Shown: in pieces, positions 35,761 to 46,986 of the stretch
Layout of the letters: each line of letters opens with the position of its first letter
Position numbering within the stretch: the first letter of the stretch is position 1
Assembly (NCBI GenBank): GCA_947623455.1
Contig: OX392541.1
Coordinates: forward strand, 9,242,719-9,306,718
DNA: 64,000 nt
Source: Mimachlamys varia
Taxonomy: Eukaryota; Mollusca; Bivalvia; Pectinida; Pectinidae
Direction: 5' to 3'
The notes under the pieces: model-generated
Databases searched by the model: none
Seen by the model: only the letters and a program-made list of their open reading frames with translations
What the model was told of the DNA's origin: nothing
Position numbers and translations under genes: made by a program

Positions 35761-36149
35761 ATTGAACTTTAGAATTCAAGGGAAAGAGTAAATAAGGTGA
35801 TTTACCTCGCATCAATTCCGTGTAAAATGCAAAACAAATAGACACGTCGACGGAGACTTGCACACGTGCGTATACACACGTAAAAGGTAAAATCTCCGCT
35901 ACAAATTATTTTTTTTCCATTTTGTGTTTAATTTAATTGACTATATAAATCTTTATCATGCAAAATGTCTAAATATAGAAAGTATTTGGGTTGGATGGCT
36001 TTTAACACTACAGCGAACCAATGAGCCATGGAAATCTATTTTAGTACTGGTAGATTTACAAGACATAACGTGATTCTTTACCTGAATTTTAAGCTCGGGA
36101 AGCTAAGGTCGGTATATGCGGAAAGTGACCACACCTCTATGAGAAACTA

Positions 36150-36450
36150 TTATTGCCACATCCAAGATGGCGGCCTGTTGGCCATATTGTTTTCGGATCA
36201 GCAGAAAACCTTTTACAATGCACAACTAAGTACTAAGGGAAACCTGCACATGGAATTTGGGAAAGATCCATCCATTACTTTTAAAGAAATAGCGACCACA
36301 ATATATCAATTCAAAATCAAATATGGCCGCCTGTCAGTCGTATTGTTTTTTTTAGATCACCAAAAAAACTATACAATGCACCACCAGGTACCAAGGAAAA
36401 CCTGTGTATGAAGGATCCATCCTGTACTTGTAAAGAGATAGCGATCACCA
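36150..36450 (+). repeat. satellite-bearing repeat, two units of the 'AAGATGGCGGCCTG' type
   Basis: Units start near 36162 and 36310, about 148 bp apart, each with GGCCGCCTGT...GATCA...ACAATGCAC. An open frame across it (36028-36411) is a by-product. Confidence 0.5.
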
Positions 36451-36589
36451 ACGGTAATGAATAGAATTTCTGATTAGATAAGGTCCATTTTAGACAAGGT
36501 CTACTGTATATGTATCAAGACTGATAAAGGAAAGACAAGAGGCATTAAGGAGCATGTATTGTCATCGACGACAATATCCATGTAAATCG

Positions 36590-37235
36590 TGGTCACATTC
36601 AAGTAAGCATCCATCCTCAAAATGAGAACCAAGTCATTATTGTTCATCACAAGTAAACACACTTATAAGCAACCTTTAAAAACGTCCATCTTCATATCAC
36701 ACAAAGATACAGACTATTTTTCGATGAGATCAAGATGGCGACCATAAAACTTGCCCATTGTCTTCATCAACCTGCATCTCTCGAATCCCTGTGCCGTAAG
36801 ATTGTTCGTCAGCAGTTGACTTTGTCAGGAAAATCTTCATATTCTGAGCAATTCCTAGAATAAACTGCAACATGTAAACACCATAGAATGGAGAAGCAGG
36901 AATGTTACTATCAATGGAAAGTTCAAGATCGGAATATCGAAATCGTCACGTTTATCATACAGCTTAGTGGTAAGTTACCCGTGTTGGTCATAGTTTAAGT
37001 AAAGATCGTGGTAAGAAGCTGATCTAAATGAGTCTGTCTTTTATCTCAAGTGCAGTAGGGTATTTACGATCGACTAGGTCAGCAAACTTGTTGTTTATAG
37101 ACAACACATCGTCGATATACCTGAAAGTGAAATTGAAGGATTTGGCAAGGTTTTTGTTACGTGTTCTGACAAGCACTTCGACAAATTCAACCTCGTATGA
37201 AAACAACAACAAAGCAGCCAAAAGTTGGAGTCAGT
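36590..37235 (-). pseudogene. YIDD-type reverse transcriptase element, second copy
   Basis: On the minus strand 37024-37221 encodes NFTFRYIDDVLSINNKFADL and EIKDR, including the catalytic YIDD. Worn KRDDFDIPIL and GVYML-like segments follow, then the shared 3' region. Truncated at 37236 by a MITE. Confidence 0.6.
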
Positions 37236-37609
37236 CAATCTGATTAAAATACAGATCCTTGTTCTCACTCCGTTTTACAAGGATCTGACAACATCCCATA
37301 CGAGGTCATGTTCGGATGACCTTTGTCGCTTCTTTACTTAAAATACACTAAAATAATTTTCCAATGACTTGTCATCTTGCAGCATTCCACATGAACTTTC
37401 TGGTGACGAAATGACTAAACGGACAAATGCGTTTATGCAAGCTTTGTCGCCTCAAAATGTCGCTGTCAAGAATCTGACAGCAGTGCTTTGATTGGCTAAT
37501 GCAAAAGGTCATCGGGACATGACCCCTATGGGCTTTTCTCAGATCTTAACGCAGCAGAGAGAAGTCTACGGAACGGCGCGGAGATCAAGATATGATTTTA
37601 ATCAGATTG
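37236..37609 (+). mobile_element. MITE family M, full-length copy
   Basis: Both terminal inverted repeats are intact and the central palindrome is partly deleted. The flanks (GGAGTCAGT and GCCAACAGT) agree at only 5 of 9 positions, so the target duplication is doubtful. It directly abuts a fragment of the YIDD reverse-transcriptase element. Confidence 0.75.
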
Positions 37610-37614
37610 GCCAA

Positions 37615-39105
37615 CAGTCTGTTAAAAAGCGTTCCTCCGAACTCAACAAAGATAGTCAACCAGGATTCAATCATTCGTAATATATTTTTCTAAGTATACT
37701 TTAAACCTAGCCTTTTTTTTCAAGATAGCTCACGACCATGCCTTTGTATTGTCGTTCACCTTTCTTGAAAACCGATGACGTTCTTTCAGTTCGGTGTATG
37801 TGGTATGGTATTGTACTGAGTGGACAAATCAAAAGTTTTGATAGATGGTACAACACAAACACTGTTAATTAATCTGAAAGCTGAAACAAAACCCAGGTTG
37901 TAAACTGTTTGGAAAAAGAGACTTATTCTTGCAGTGCTAATGTATTTATACACCAACTGGAAAGTTCTGTGAAATTAACCTACAAGCTATTTGGCAGGTA
38001 TATTTAGTCAAAGTTCACTAAAAACGTTAATGTTTCGTTATGTATTACCATCTTGCACTGTATTTTAGGCCTTAACGACACATTTATGTTACCAACGTTA
38101 CTGGTCCACCTATCTTAGGAAGAAGCTTCATGCCCCTAGAAGACGTATGGCGTCTTCTTACGTACGAAAACAGCTGTCTGTCTATAGTGGAACATGTATC
38201 CTTAATGACACCTCCAGGCCTCTCCTGAGTACAAAGATGTCCCTTTGCCATCAGTTGCATCACTTTTCAACGTTTCAGACATACTGCTGTTGGACCGGTA
38301 GTACACTTATCGATCTAAACGACCAGTCGTCTGCCATTCCATTATAAAAAATCAATTTGGTCAGTCACCTTCTCATTATTAAACATTATCGCGTACATGT
38401 ATAACTGACTTTTAAAGAACGTTAAAATCAATAGTAATGATATGCAGCATTCAATATATTTAGATCGCTGTACAGTTGTACATATCTCTTTATGAATTTG
38501 ATAAGCAGGTGTTGAATTCATTTAAAGGATTCTGTATAACCTAAATAATCACTCGTGCATGTCTATGGAAAAAGCTCAACAGCCGGTCGCTGTTTAAAAT
38601 GCAGGCTTATATTCAACTATACCTGGACCTGGTCGACAGTATCATGACAAGCTGGCCGTGGCGGAGTACTTCGACAGCAATGGAGACAGGACCAGACATT
38701 CGAGAATACCCCGAAGTAGAGTGAAATAAGGTATAGTTTATCAAAATAATTTCATAGACGTTCACGTAATTACAGGATGGTGTACACAATGCGAGACAGC
38801 CAGCGGCAGTTGTCGGATTAGCATACAGGTAAAATAAGCGACAGTAACTGGATCGCGAGCGTGGTGGATAAGATTTGCTTGAAAATTGAGCATACTGATG
38901 CTGACACCTTTGCTACAAGGGTATCTTATGTTCAAATGTGTACCATTATTTGCTGATAGCTATGACTTTTAGACAGTGTTGTAAATGTCGACTGTTAATC
39001 AAGTTTTTCGCCATTTCTGAAAGAAAGCGGTTCTCACAATATGTAAAAGTATACTCGGTTTTAAATACAGACTAAAACATGTATTTCAGCAATATATATA
39101 TCTTT
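37615..39105. other. nothing firmly assigned
   Basis: Short protein-like frames exist at 38147-38347 and 38599-38724 (MQAYIQLYLDLVDSIMTSW), but neither has splice, start or family support. Confidence 0.3.
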
Positions 39106-39299
39106 TGCCTATGTCTCTGAATATAAATACCGAAGCGCTAACAAAATAATAATCCAAACTCAAAATCGATTAAACCATTAGCATGATATAAACAAGGAAA
39201 ATATTTACATGGAGACCCTTGTAAAAGAACAAGAGAATGAGACCAGGTGTTCTGGAGAGTAAGCGTCTTCTGCTAAAATATATCATTTAAGAGCGTGAA

Positions 39300-40145
39300 T
39301 GTTTTACTCGTAATTAAAGTATGAGGGACCAATCTTTGTAGAAAATGCTTTTGTGATCTATTTTTATATTATCGTTGTACCAAATTGGTGTTTTTAAGGC
39401 TGAATTTTGATTGGTATACTCTTCTTTGCCAGATAATTTCTTCCATGCATTAATAACATCTTTCCAGAATTGATTTTTTTTCTTATTATATTTACTCATA
39501 TATTCTGTTTCAACATTTACTCATTCACATTAATACTTGTCTTTAATATAACTTGCCATTTACTTGTTGATTGAAAGATTCTTCGAATCCAGGTTATTTT
39601 TAGAGATTCAATAAATAAACTTAAGTTTATCATTCTAAGCCCTCCATCTTTATATTCTCGAATAATAACATCCCTTTTAATTTTGTCTACTTTGCTATTC
39701 ATAAAAAGTTAACGAAATCAGCATTCAGTGTATTTATAAAATGTTGGTCCGGATTTGGTATTGCAATAAAAAGGTGGTTAAATTGTGAGATTATAAGTGA
39801 TTTTATTATGTATCCTGCCAATAGGTGTAAGAACTCTCATTTTCCATGTGTTGATAAGTGTCTTTAATTTAAAGAGTTTCTTATCATAGTTTAGTTTTGG
39901 TATTAATTGAAGGTCTGCATGCATCTGAATTCCTAAAAGTGTAAAGGTTCTGTTTGCCCACTGTAGATTTAAGTCTTAAAGAAGTACGCCATCGCTGTAT
40001 TTTTTGCTTCCTATTCATTATATTTGTGTTTTTGATCTGTTCATTTTTAGTCTTGAAATTTTTGAATAGGTATCTAACTCATATATTGACTGTTTTAAAG
40101 ATGTTTTTGTTCCGTCTAAGAAGTATCATCCGCGTACTGTGATAA
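39300..40145 (-). pseudogene. L1-like LINE ORF2, C-terminal reverse-transcriptase region
   Basis: On the minus strand the frame enters at SQYADDTS (the YADD catalytic box, about 40110-40140). It continues with WANRTFTLLGIQMHADLQLI, then W..RVLTPIGRI, then a finger region ending IIREYKDGGLRMINL and SLKITWIRRI (39517-39702), then a C-terminal segment (39314-39499). The motif order and wording fit the L1/Tx1-type LINEs common in bivalves. Several stops and frameshifts make it a pseudogene. Confidence 0.75.
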
Positions 40146-40703
40146 TGTAACGGGAAAGAATTATTAAATATGTTTATAGTTTACCTCATATAATATCACG
40201 GTGTTTTCATCTATTTAGACCGGAAGACGCGTCTACTTCCGCTTTTTGGTAATCTGTAAACGTTATGTAATCTCGGCTCTTATAGGATAGTGTATAGGGT
40301 ATTGTTGGGGTGAGGGTATAAATAGCGCGTACACGTGTAGTTCGTTAGCCAGACGGATGCGTTCAGTCGGAGGTCAGCTCACTTTTCTCTCTTTTCTCTA
40401 TTTCTCCATGTAAGCGTAAGGTAGTGTAAGGCTCTCGGGAACATTGCATTAGATATCTGTGGAATCGGGACTGGTGGTTATTATATATAAGTATTCATTA
40501 GCGAAGTATAACGTAAGTAGTTGCTGAGGTAGGATAGGTAGCTGTGATGTGTATTGTGTGAGTTATTCACTGTATGTGTATGCGACTCGTAAATATCAAC
40601 GGGGTATAATAAATGCTATCTTGAATGTGTATTTGCCTTTATTTATATATTACTGGTACGGAACCCTGAGTACAGAACCTGGGTTACAATCTCGCCTGTT
40701 ACA
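40146..40703 (+). mobile_element. LTR (solo-LTR-like) of an LTR retrotransposon, inserted in the L1-like LINE
   Basis: A 558-bp unit from TGTAACGGG to CTGTTACA (TG...CA termini) with a TATA box TATAAATA at 40317-40324 and AATAAA at 40608-40613. It is followed within 4 bases by TGGGGCCGTGACCAGG, which reads as a primer-binding site complementary to the 3' end of tRNA-His. The host flanks ATAA (40142-40145) and ATAG (40813-40816) fit a 4-bp target duplication with one change. Removing the insert restores the LINE frame across LLSQYADD. Confidence 0.7.
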
Positions 40704-40710
40704 AACTGGG

Positions 40711-40781
40711 GCCGTGACCAGGATTCGAACCTGGGTAGTCGCGGCCACAACGCGAAGTACTAACCTCTATACGATCACGGC
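40711..40781 (-). tRNA. tRNA-His(GTG)-like sequence captured in an LTR element
   Basis: Folds as a complete cloverleaf: acceptor GCCGTGA/TCACGGC (7 bp), D stem GTAT/GTAC, anticodon stem TCGCG/CGCGA with loop TTGTGGC (anticodon GTG), and T arm CCAGG-TTCGAAT-CCTGG. It is not in a normal tRNA-gene setting. It lies exactly where an LTR retrotransposon's primer-binding site should be, followed by a second copy of the last 31 bp of the LTR (40782-40812). No run of four T's follows its 3' end, so pol III termination would be poor. Most likely a reverse-transcribed primer tRNA rather than an ordinary gene. Confidence 0.75.
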
Positions 40782-40812
40782 CAGAACCTGGGTTACAATC
40801 TCACCTGCTACA
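40782..40812 (+). repeat. second copy of the LTR 3' terminus
   Basis: 31 bases starting CAGAACCTGGGTTACAATCT repeat 40673-40703 with two differences. They close the insertion immediately before the ATAG flank. Confidence 0.75.
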
Positions 40813-40816
40813 ATAG

Positions 40817-41008
40817 TAAACTTGGACACCCATTAACGTCTATTCCTGCCATCTTCTTATTAGGCCTCAATCTGATTGCCAAAAGTTCTGCACATAGTTT
40901 AAAAAGATGTGGAGCGTTTGGATTCCCTGCCTACATCCCCTATTAATCTGAAAAAATGCTGACAAATTACCCCCTTGATTAATTGTATAGCTTGCTTCAT
41001 TATCAGGT
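40817..41008 (-). pseudogene. L1-like LINE ORF2, segment upstream of the YADD box
   Basis: One open frame encodes RGCRQGNPNAPHLFKLCAEL followed by LAIRLRPNKKMAGIDVNG, the RT block that normally precedes SQYADD. The next residues lie on the far side of the LTR insertion (40145 downwards), so the two pieces were one gene. The segment stops at the inverted-repeat arm starting at 41011. Confidence 0.75.
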
Positions 41009-41010
41009 CA

Positions 41011-41300
41011 GGGATATCACTATATATGGAAGTAAGCATTAAATCACGTGACAACATTGCTCCTATACTGCCTTTTCAGATGCAGCCAATCGCTAAATGA
41101 AGTTTGATCACGCAACACATTTGACTACGACTTTTACAACACAAACACGTGTCTTGTAACAGTTCGGGGATAAACCCCCGCGGGACGTGGTTTTATTTCA
41201 AAAGTCAAAAACAAGTTTGAAATTAATTAATGTGAACATACACCGTTATTTTTACCGTGGTGTTTTTTATTAAGGAAGAAGAACTTTTTTGGTAGCCTCA
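41011..41300 (+). repeat. left arm of a long inverted repeat pair
   Basis: About 290 bp beginning GGGATATCACTATATATGG and including GGATAAACCCCCGCGGGACG. Its reverse complement is at 46987-47277. It truncates the L1-like LINE to its left. Confidence 0.7.
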
Positions 41301-43570
41301 ATAATGTCAGCAATACAAAGTTTACATTCAAAATCAAAGTTCTTAATTCTTATTGTGTCAGTTTTGTAGTAACTCCTTTTTCTCGTACATTTTGTAATGT
41401 TCTAATGCACACACGAATGTGTTAGTTTCCCCTGAGCAGTGTGACTCTAACATATGCTAAACATGGCACGTGACCAGGTGTACTCGTCCCCGGGATCACA
41501 ACCAGAGTGTACATAATCACGGATAAACGTAGGGGACGTACTACAGCAGCTGATTATTTTTACCTGTATGGTAATATTTTTATACATCACATGATGTACA
41601 TGTGATAAGTTTATAAACACCCCATTGGTCTAAATAATATAATACCCTTTAGTCAGTTTGGCGGGAATCTCTTTGTAAGGAAAATAAGTATACTACAGCC
41701 TGCCAAACTGAACAGACCTATGTTGTTGAGCCAGGACTGATTTAACAAAGGACTGAAAGACAGACAGAAATAGTATTAGTATTATTGTTCCAATTTATTG
41801 TATCTTACTATCTTGTATCTTGCGTCACATATGATGACACATGCGCATTACAAGCTACATCGGTAAACAAAAAAAAATGGCGATCAGCGTGACCTACATA
41901 TAATTTATATTACTACCAAGCGAAAAGTTTCCGAATGCATGGAATGGTCAAAACATATGACGTAAGGATTATATTACGGAAGCATAATGAGGGATGGGAA
42001 GTATTCAAGGGAGAAACTAACTGCCCCACTGTTTGCATGTTACAGTTTTCTTCGTGTAACCGCGCGGCCGCGGGTACACAAAGCTTTGATTTGGTTTTGG
42101 GGCCTCCCAAGGGATAACTCTTTCATTCCTCTGTTACATGAAATGCGTCTGTAAAACTTAAAGTTGGTTTTTTTAATAATCCTTTTATACTATTCCAGTA
42201 AAACGGAATTATTGAATTATATTACTGGAGAGACAGACCTTTTCATATACAAGATAAAACGTATCGGGAAGGGGGGGGTCTTTTGTTAACGTTGTAAAAA
42301 GCCGGTCTAGGTGCGACTGAGGTAATTCGAGTGTATGGCTTCAACAAGGACGTATATCTCACATATGTACGTCCCTGGCTTCAATTTGGACAAACTGAAT
42401 ACATTTATTTCATCAAGCGAGGAAAAAATTGCTTTTCATACCTAATCTATAAAATACGGAAGGTACAAATATTATCGGGTTGGGATCTCGGTATTGAATT
42501 TGATACGAATCAAAATATATATGCATAACCGAAGTCATTATTAAAATAAATCCATATACATTTATGTCCCATGCTTGGAGTTGTGTTGAAAATGTCAACG
42601 AACCATTTAAAATTAATTTACACAAAAAAAAAGAGAAAAAAAAATGAAAACGGAGCTATCATTATGTATTGAAATGGATTAAGTATTGGACAATCATATA
42701 CGTTTCTCGACAAGTTCCAAATTTGATATACATGTATTCTACATGTTTAGTTTTTGGTGCGTCATATGAGTCACAGTTGCTTGAGTTTCTGTCAGTAAAT
42801 ACATATATATGTGTGAAATGAGCCTCCCATTACAGGAATTCTGTAATGGACCGCGGCATCATATATAAACTTTTTTTTTTATACTGACAGAAACTCAACG
42901 GACGGACTTCCGTGATATATAATTGTAAGTGTTAACGTATATTGACGCTGAAAGTTGGATAGATTTTAGAAGAATATTTAAATAGTCTGAAAACAAAATC
43001 TTAAAGACATTGAGTTGTAGAAAAAATGTAATCATTTCATTTTATTTTTGTACTTTTCAATGCATGCACACCTTTTATGAAATTATTCTAAATGAGGATT
43101 CGTGCATCTAAATTTTTACAGAAATTATAAGGTTAGCCCCATGGTTGTCATCGTCGAAAACCCACATGACACTGCATTTAGACGTAAGAGTGCAGTGGCA
43201 TATAGGTTTCTGACAATGCATGGTTCTATATTTATATATATCCCGTACCCATTTGTACCGGTCTCAGTCAGGTACTGTTGTCGATAAATGATGCAGGGTT
43301 GCCGACATGTATTTCGTCATATAAATATCGTGTGTAATTAACGTCTGATTATTAATGTGAATGTGATTCAATAAATGTATACACAGACTTTGTCTCCATT
43401 TCATCATCGGACGTATATACATTACGCGTCCCCTCTCGGGCCCCTTCGGCAAATTGACCGACAACGCTGTCACTTGACACGTGATCATCTCTATTTTTAT
43501 CGGGCTTTCCCGAGGAATGCAATTTTGCAAGTAGCTAATAAAGACATTTTGAGTGGACTTTGAATATTGG
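41301..43570. other. interior of the inverted-repeat interval, nothing assigned
   Basis: Contains the 118-bp foldback at 42781. No transposase or other recognisable coding frame. Confidence 0.35.
42781..42898. mobile_element. 118-bp foldback with a second central palindrome
   Basis: Perfect 17-bp ends TTGAGTTTCTGTCAGTA (42781-42797) and TACTGACAGAAACTCAA (42882-42898), with a central CCATTACAG-GAATT-CTGTAATGG (42827-42849). No coding capacity. Likely a very short MITE. Confidence 0.55.
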
Positions 43571-43578
43571 AATTACAG

Positions 43579-43790
43579 GAAAATGTAAATGGTAGTGCAG
43601 ACAGCATATACATTCAAGAACTTCATTGTAGACTTCCACGGGATGCCCCTTTAAATTATTTCATTATATATGTACAGATCTTCAGTATTTTTAGTAAGAA
43701 CTGGTTTTATGCATTTCTAGATAATCATGTAGAAACATGGAATACTGGTGATGTCCTAAGGTGGTTTAAACGGATCTGTGCCATACACAG
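43579..43790 (+). CDS. candidate internal exon with a SAM-like N-terminus
   Basis: Open from the possible acceptor GGAATTACAG (AG at 43577-43578) to a good donor ACACAG|GTGAAT (43790/43791). The end of the exon reads VETWNTGDVLRWFKRICAIH, resembling the W-x-x-x-D-V-x-x-W-(L/F) opening of SAM domains. The first part is hydrophobic and unrecognised. Lies inside the 6.3-kb interval between inverted repeats. Confidence 0.25.
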
Positions 43791-43836
43791 GTGAATACCT
43801 TTTTATTACAGTACATGTTCTAATATTGTGTTAATT

Positions 43837-44250
43837 TGTAATGGGAGAACCAAGTTTATCTAGGTATGTTATGATACAGATCTTTGTAGGTGATTTGTAA
43901 TAGAGAAGATCTTTTGTTCTCAAAGATCAGTTTCATGTTATACGTATATTCTCAATATTAAATGTAATTTGAATAAGAAAGATGTAAAGATAATTCTTGC
44001 ATTGTCAATTTCTTAGTCAGATGTAATTAAATGAGTCAATAAGATGTATATTTCGTGTTAAGTATAACTAGTGTGATTTGCGAGTTATCGCCCTTGATTG
44101 TATCGTGTAATGTATGTGCTTTGTGTAATTTTAGTCTTTTATGTTTATTACAGAGTGTAGGTGTTTAACCTACTGATAAGTCATAGTGTAATAAAGAATC
44201 ACGACAAACAAATCATGGCCTTAGTGATCATTTGAAAATCCCATGTTACA
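43837..44250 (+). other. possible solo LTR
   Basis: 414 bp from TGTAATGGGA to TCCCATGTTACA, with mirrored ends and AATAAA at 44190-44195. No target duplication or primer-binding site was seen, so this stays tentative. Confidence 0.2.
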
Positions 44251-44259
44251 ACTGTATTG

Positions 44260-45225
44260 CACGTGCCCTTTTCCGGAACATTATGCCCTATAACAGAAAA
44301 CACTATACACAATTGTATTTCTAGCCCATTTTACCTATATTAATGGTAAGCATTGAAATTGGATATATAGTGTTTAAATACTAGTTGTATTTGTGTATAT
44401 TTTTAGACATTGTAGAAAAACAATATAAATGTGGTTTTATGAGTTTTAGTTTGATTACGCGGGTGTGTTATTCCCCCAACTACACAGATCATTCCCTCCG
44501 TAGAGGTCACCTGACGAGGTGAGAAGCTGTGACTGTTGCAGGTCCTATGAAATTCGTTTATATTCTAGTTTTATTTCATTTTTGAGACTCGGGCTCATAC
44601 CTAGGGCGCCGGATCCCGGAGGACCAGTAGGGCTCTACTGGTCAGAACACATCTATATAAGGTAATATACGGCCTACAAATTAAACCTCACCCATCACCC
44701 GTCCCTCCCTGGTCGTACACAACCCAAACCATAAGCACAGCTCTTGATACCCATAATGTTTTTCACCCCCTCCCCTTGTAACAAATGTAACAATACATAC
44801 TACCCTATGCACCTCCATCCCTTTCCTCCTTTTTACCCTACTAACTGTTACGCTTTACAAAAACAACAGAAGAAGCCCGAACGAGGATAGGTACATTATG
44901 TACAAGGTGAAAGCTATGATGAGACTTATATGAAAGTGGACAATTGTAAAGTGATAAAGGTATATATTGTGACGAATGTAGAAGAACTGAAAACAGAACG
45001 GACTACAAAAATAAATTTTCACCTGCATGCCTTCTTGCACTAACATACAGTCCGTCGGATTGGACTATAAATGGTGGCCCGTGTGAGAATTGTCCAATCT
45101 TGCACGAAAGAGATCCCTTTGAGTCTTTCGAAGTAGAGTAGGTGTGATAACGCCGGCTCAGAGAATCGCGCAATAATTTTAAATTCATAGAAATAGACCT
45201 TTATTAGCTATTTTGGCGGACATCC
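44260..45225. other. nothing assigned; local palindromes
   Basis: GACCAGTAGG-GCTCTACTGGTC (44622-44643) is a strong hairpin. No gene recognised. Confidence 0.35.
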
Positions 45226-45229
45226 AAAA

Positions 45230-45487
45230 TCATAGATAATACCAAATTCGATAGTAAACCCTGGGCGGCCAGGTCGGTGCGGATCGACGGTTTTTTTCGG
45301 GTTTTTTTTTATCTTGGAACAGACTCGTCTCACTCTCGGTCATCTTCCATTCGCGCTTAGTCATCTTGGTACGACCGGTAAACTTCCTCCGCCGAATTTT
45401 AGGTAGGACAATTTTAGGCAAAGGGGTCGTCTTCAAAATTATAGCGTCCCTATGTAGGTTGGTAGGCCAGACGACTCCGATATCCAC
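45230..45487 (-). other. unrecognised basic open reading frame
   Basis: 85 codons on the minus strand, rich in Lys/Arg (PKIRRRKFTGRTKMTKREWK). No start context, splice support or family match. It may be a decayed mobile-element ORF or chance. Confidence 0.15.
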
Positions 45488-45661
45488 CCTCTCAACCCAT
45501 TCCCCTTGCCTTTCCTCCTACATACTTTATCCCTTCTACTCTCTTTCCTATCTTTTCTCGTCCACCGAAGGTCGCAAGGCCATGTGAGGACGTAAAACTC
45601 TCAAAATAAATAAATAAATAATAAAAACAATTTTATTTCTAACTTTTTTTAGACATTCGAT

Positions 45662-46013
45662 ATGATTGGTAGACGACACATGATGCGAATGTTTTTCTTA
45701 TGGATTTTGCCGCTGTTTTTAATGCCGTTTTTTGGCAAAAGAAGATTCATAACAACGTGTGAGAACCCGAGGCATCACGATTGGTGTCAACACAAACTAG
45801 AGGAAGAATCATGCTAAATGGTGGACGGAAGACGCATATCGAAAACAGTCTTGGACATTTTTCGTCCCATCGGCAATTTTCAAAGCTATTCCTTTACCAG
45901 AAAATATTTCACGTCCTGTTCCTTCCTTTACCACCGAGAGAGATGAATTTAGAAAAAAACTTGAGAACATTAATTATACCACCGTTGAAAGACAGGAAAG
46001 TTTGTTCGATTGA
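45662..46013 (+). pseudogene. small secreted or type II membrane protein ORF with one frameshift
   Basis: ATG at 45662 follows an acceptor-like TTTTTTTAG (45651). Residues 1-26 are basic then strongly hydrophobic (FFLWILPLFLMPFFG), a signal peptide or anchor. Then come CENPRHHDWCQHKLEEESC (Cys spacing C-x8-C-x8-C) and a stop at 45815. Starting one base later, a 65-codon frame continues with KWWTEDAYRKQSWTFF and ends ERQESLFD at a TGA (46011-46013). Protein-like sequence on both sides argues for one gene with a 1-base insertion (or a sequencing error). AATAAA follows at 46015-46020. Family unknown. Confidence 0.3.
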
Positions 46014-46024
46014 CAATAAAGTAG

Positions 46025-46985
46025 ATATGTGTCAAAACGTTAAGAGTTTCCGACAAGATAGTATAAATAGAGCCAACATTTTTAATGTGCAATGCCATTT
46101 GTGTTTGGTAGTTTATGATTTTTAACACATTTTACTGTAACATAGATGTATTTGACCAACAAACTATTAGATACTTTCAAAAACAGTTCTGGTAAATACC
46201 CTTCAAAAAGAAAAAAACTCTTGAAAATGCATTTATCTTGAAATAATTACTTTTCTATTGATTGTATGCAGAATACGGCTTTCTGATTGGTTGAGATTTC
46301 CTTTCCATACCTCTATGAAAAACAAATCCGAAAATGGCGCGAAAAATGTGACGTCACAATACGGCAATGGACGTTGCGTATTTATTTGTAAAAAAATGAT
46401 CCGTTGTTAGTCCAATTGTACATAAACATGTCTTCATTTTGAAAATAAGTTTCAAAAATTAATTATAAGCGTTGATGTCAATTATTTTTTAGTTTCATAG
46501 GGTTGTGAAAAACAATTTGCTTGCAAGCTATTGTAAAAATCCGCTATACAGTTTGCAAACAAGTTTTTTTCATACTCCAATGAAACAAAAAAAATGTCAT
46601 TAATGCTTTAATGAAAAAAGAAAGTTTGACCAACCAACCTAATTAGGACTGAACTATAAGCAATGATTGAGGAGAATGTGAGACTTCTGAATGATTGTGT
46701 GAAAGACGAATGAGTGAATAGAATAAAAGTGCAACATGTAAGGAAGGCAACACGAAATCTGTTTTGTACGGAATTCTTGCTTAGATACGTGAGGATGTAT
46801 TGATATTGAACAGTGAGAATTTTGAATAAAATCCGATGAGTTGATACTGAACAACACTTGATTTTTGTCATTTATAGAGTAAGACAAGTATCCAAAATGA
46901 ATTAAAATATATGATCCATAATTAAGCAGTAAAAAGTTTAGACAACACAACCGTGTTTATAATGGTAGCATGTTTTTATATATAT
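46025..46985. other. nothing assigned
   Basis: One TGACGTCA site (46352) and a weak inverted repeat GTTGTGAAAAACAATTTGC / GCAAACAAGTTTTTTTCATA (46502-46575). No gene. Confidence 0.35.
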
Positions 46986-46986
46986 A

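Noticed and set aside
38599..38724. 41-codon frame MQAYIQLYLDLVDSIMTSW... and an alternative frame with YHDKLAVAEYFDSN
   Set aside because: Two protein-looking frames overlap in the same bases, so at most one is real. Neither has support.
41935..42117. Overlapping frames on both strands (60 and 65 codons)
   Set aside because: Mutually antisense, with no recognisable protein on either strand.
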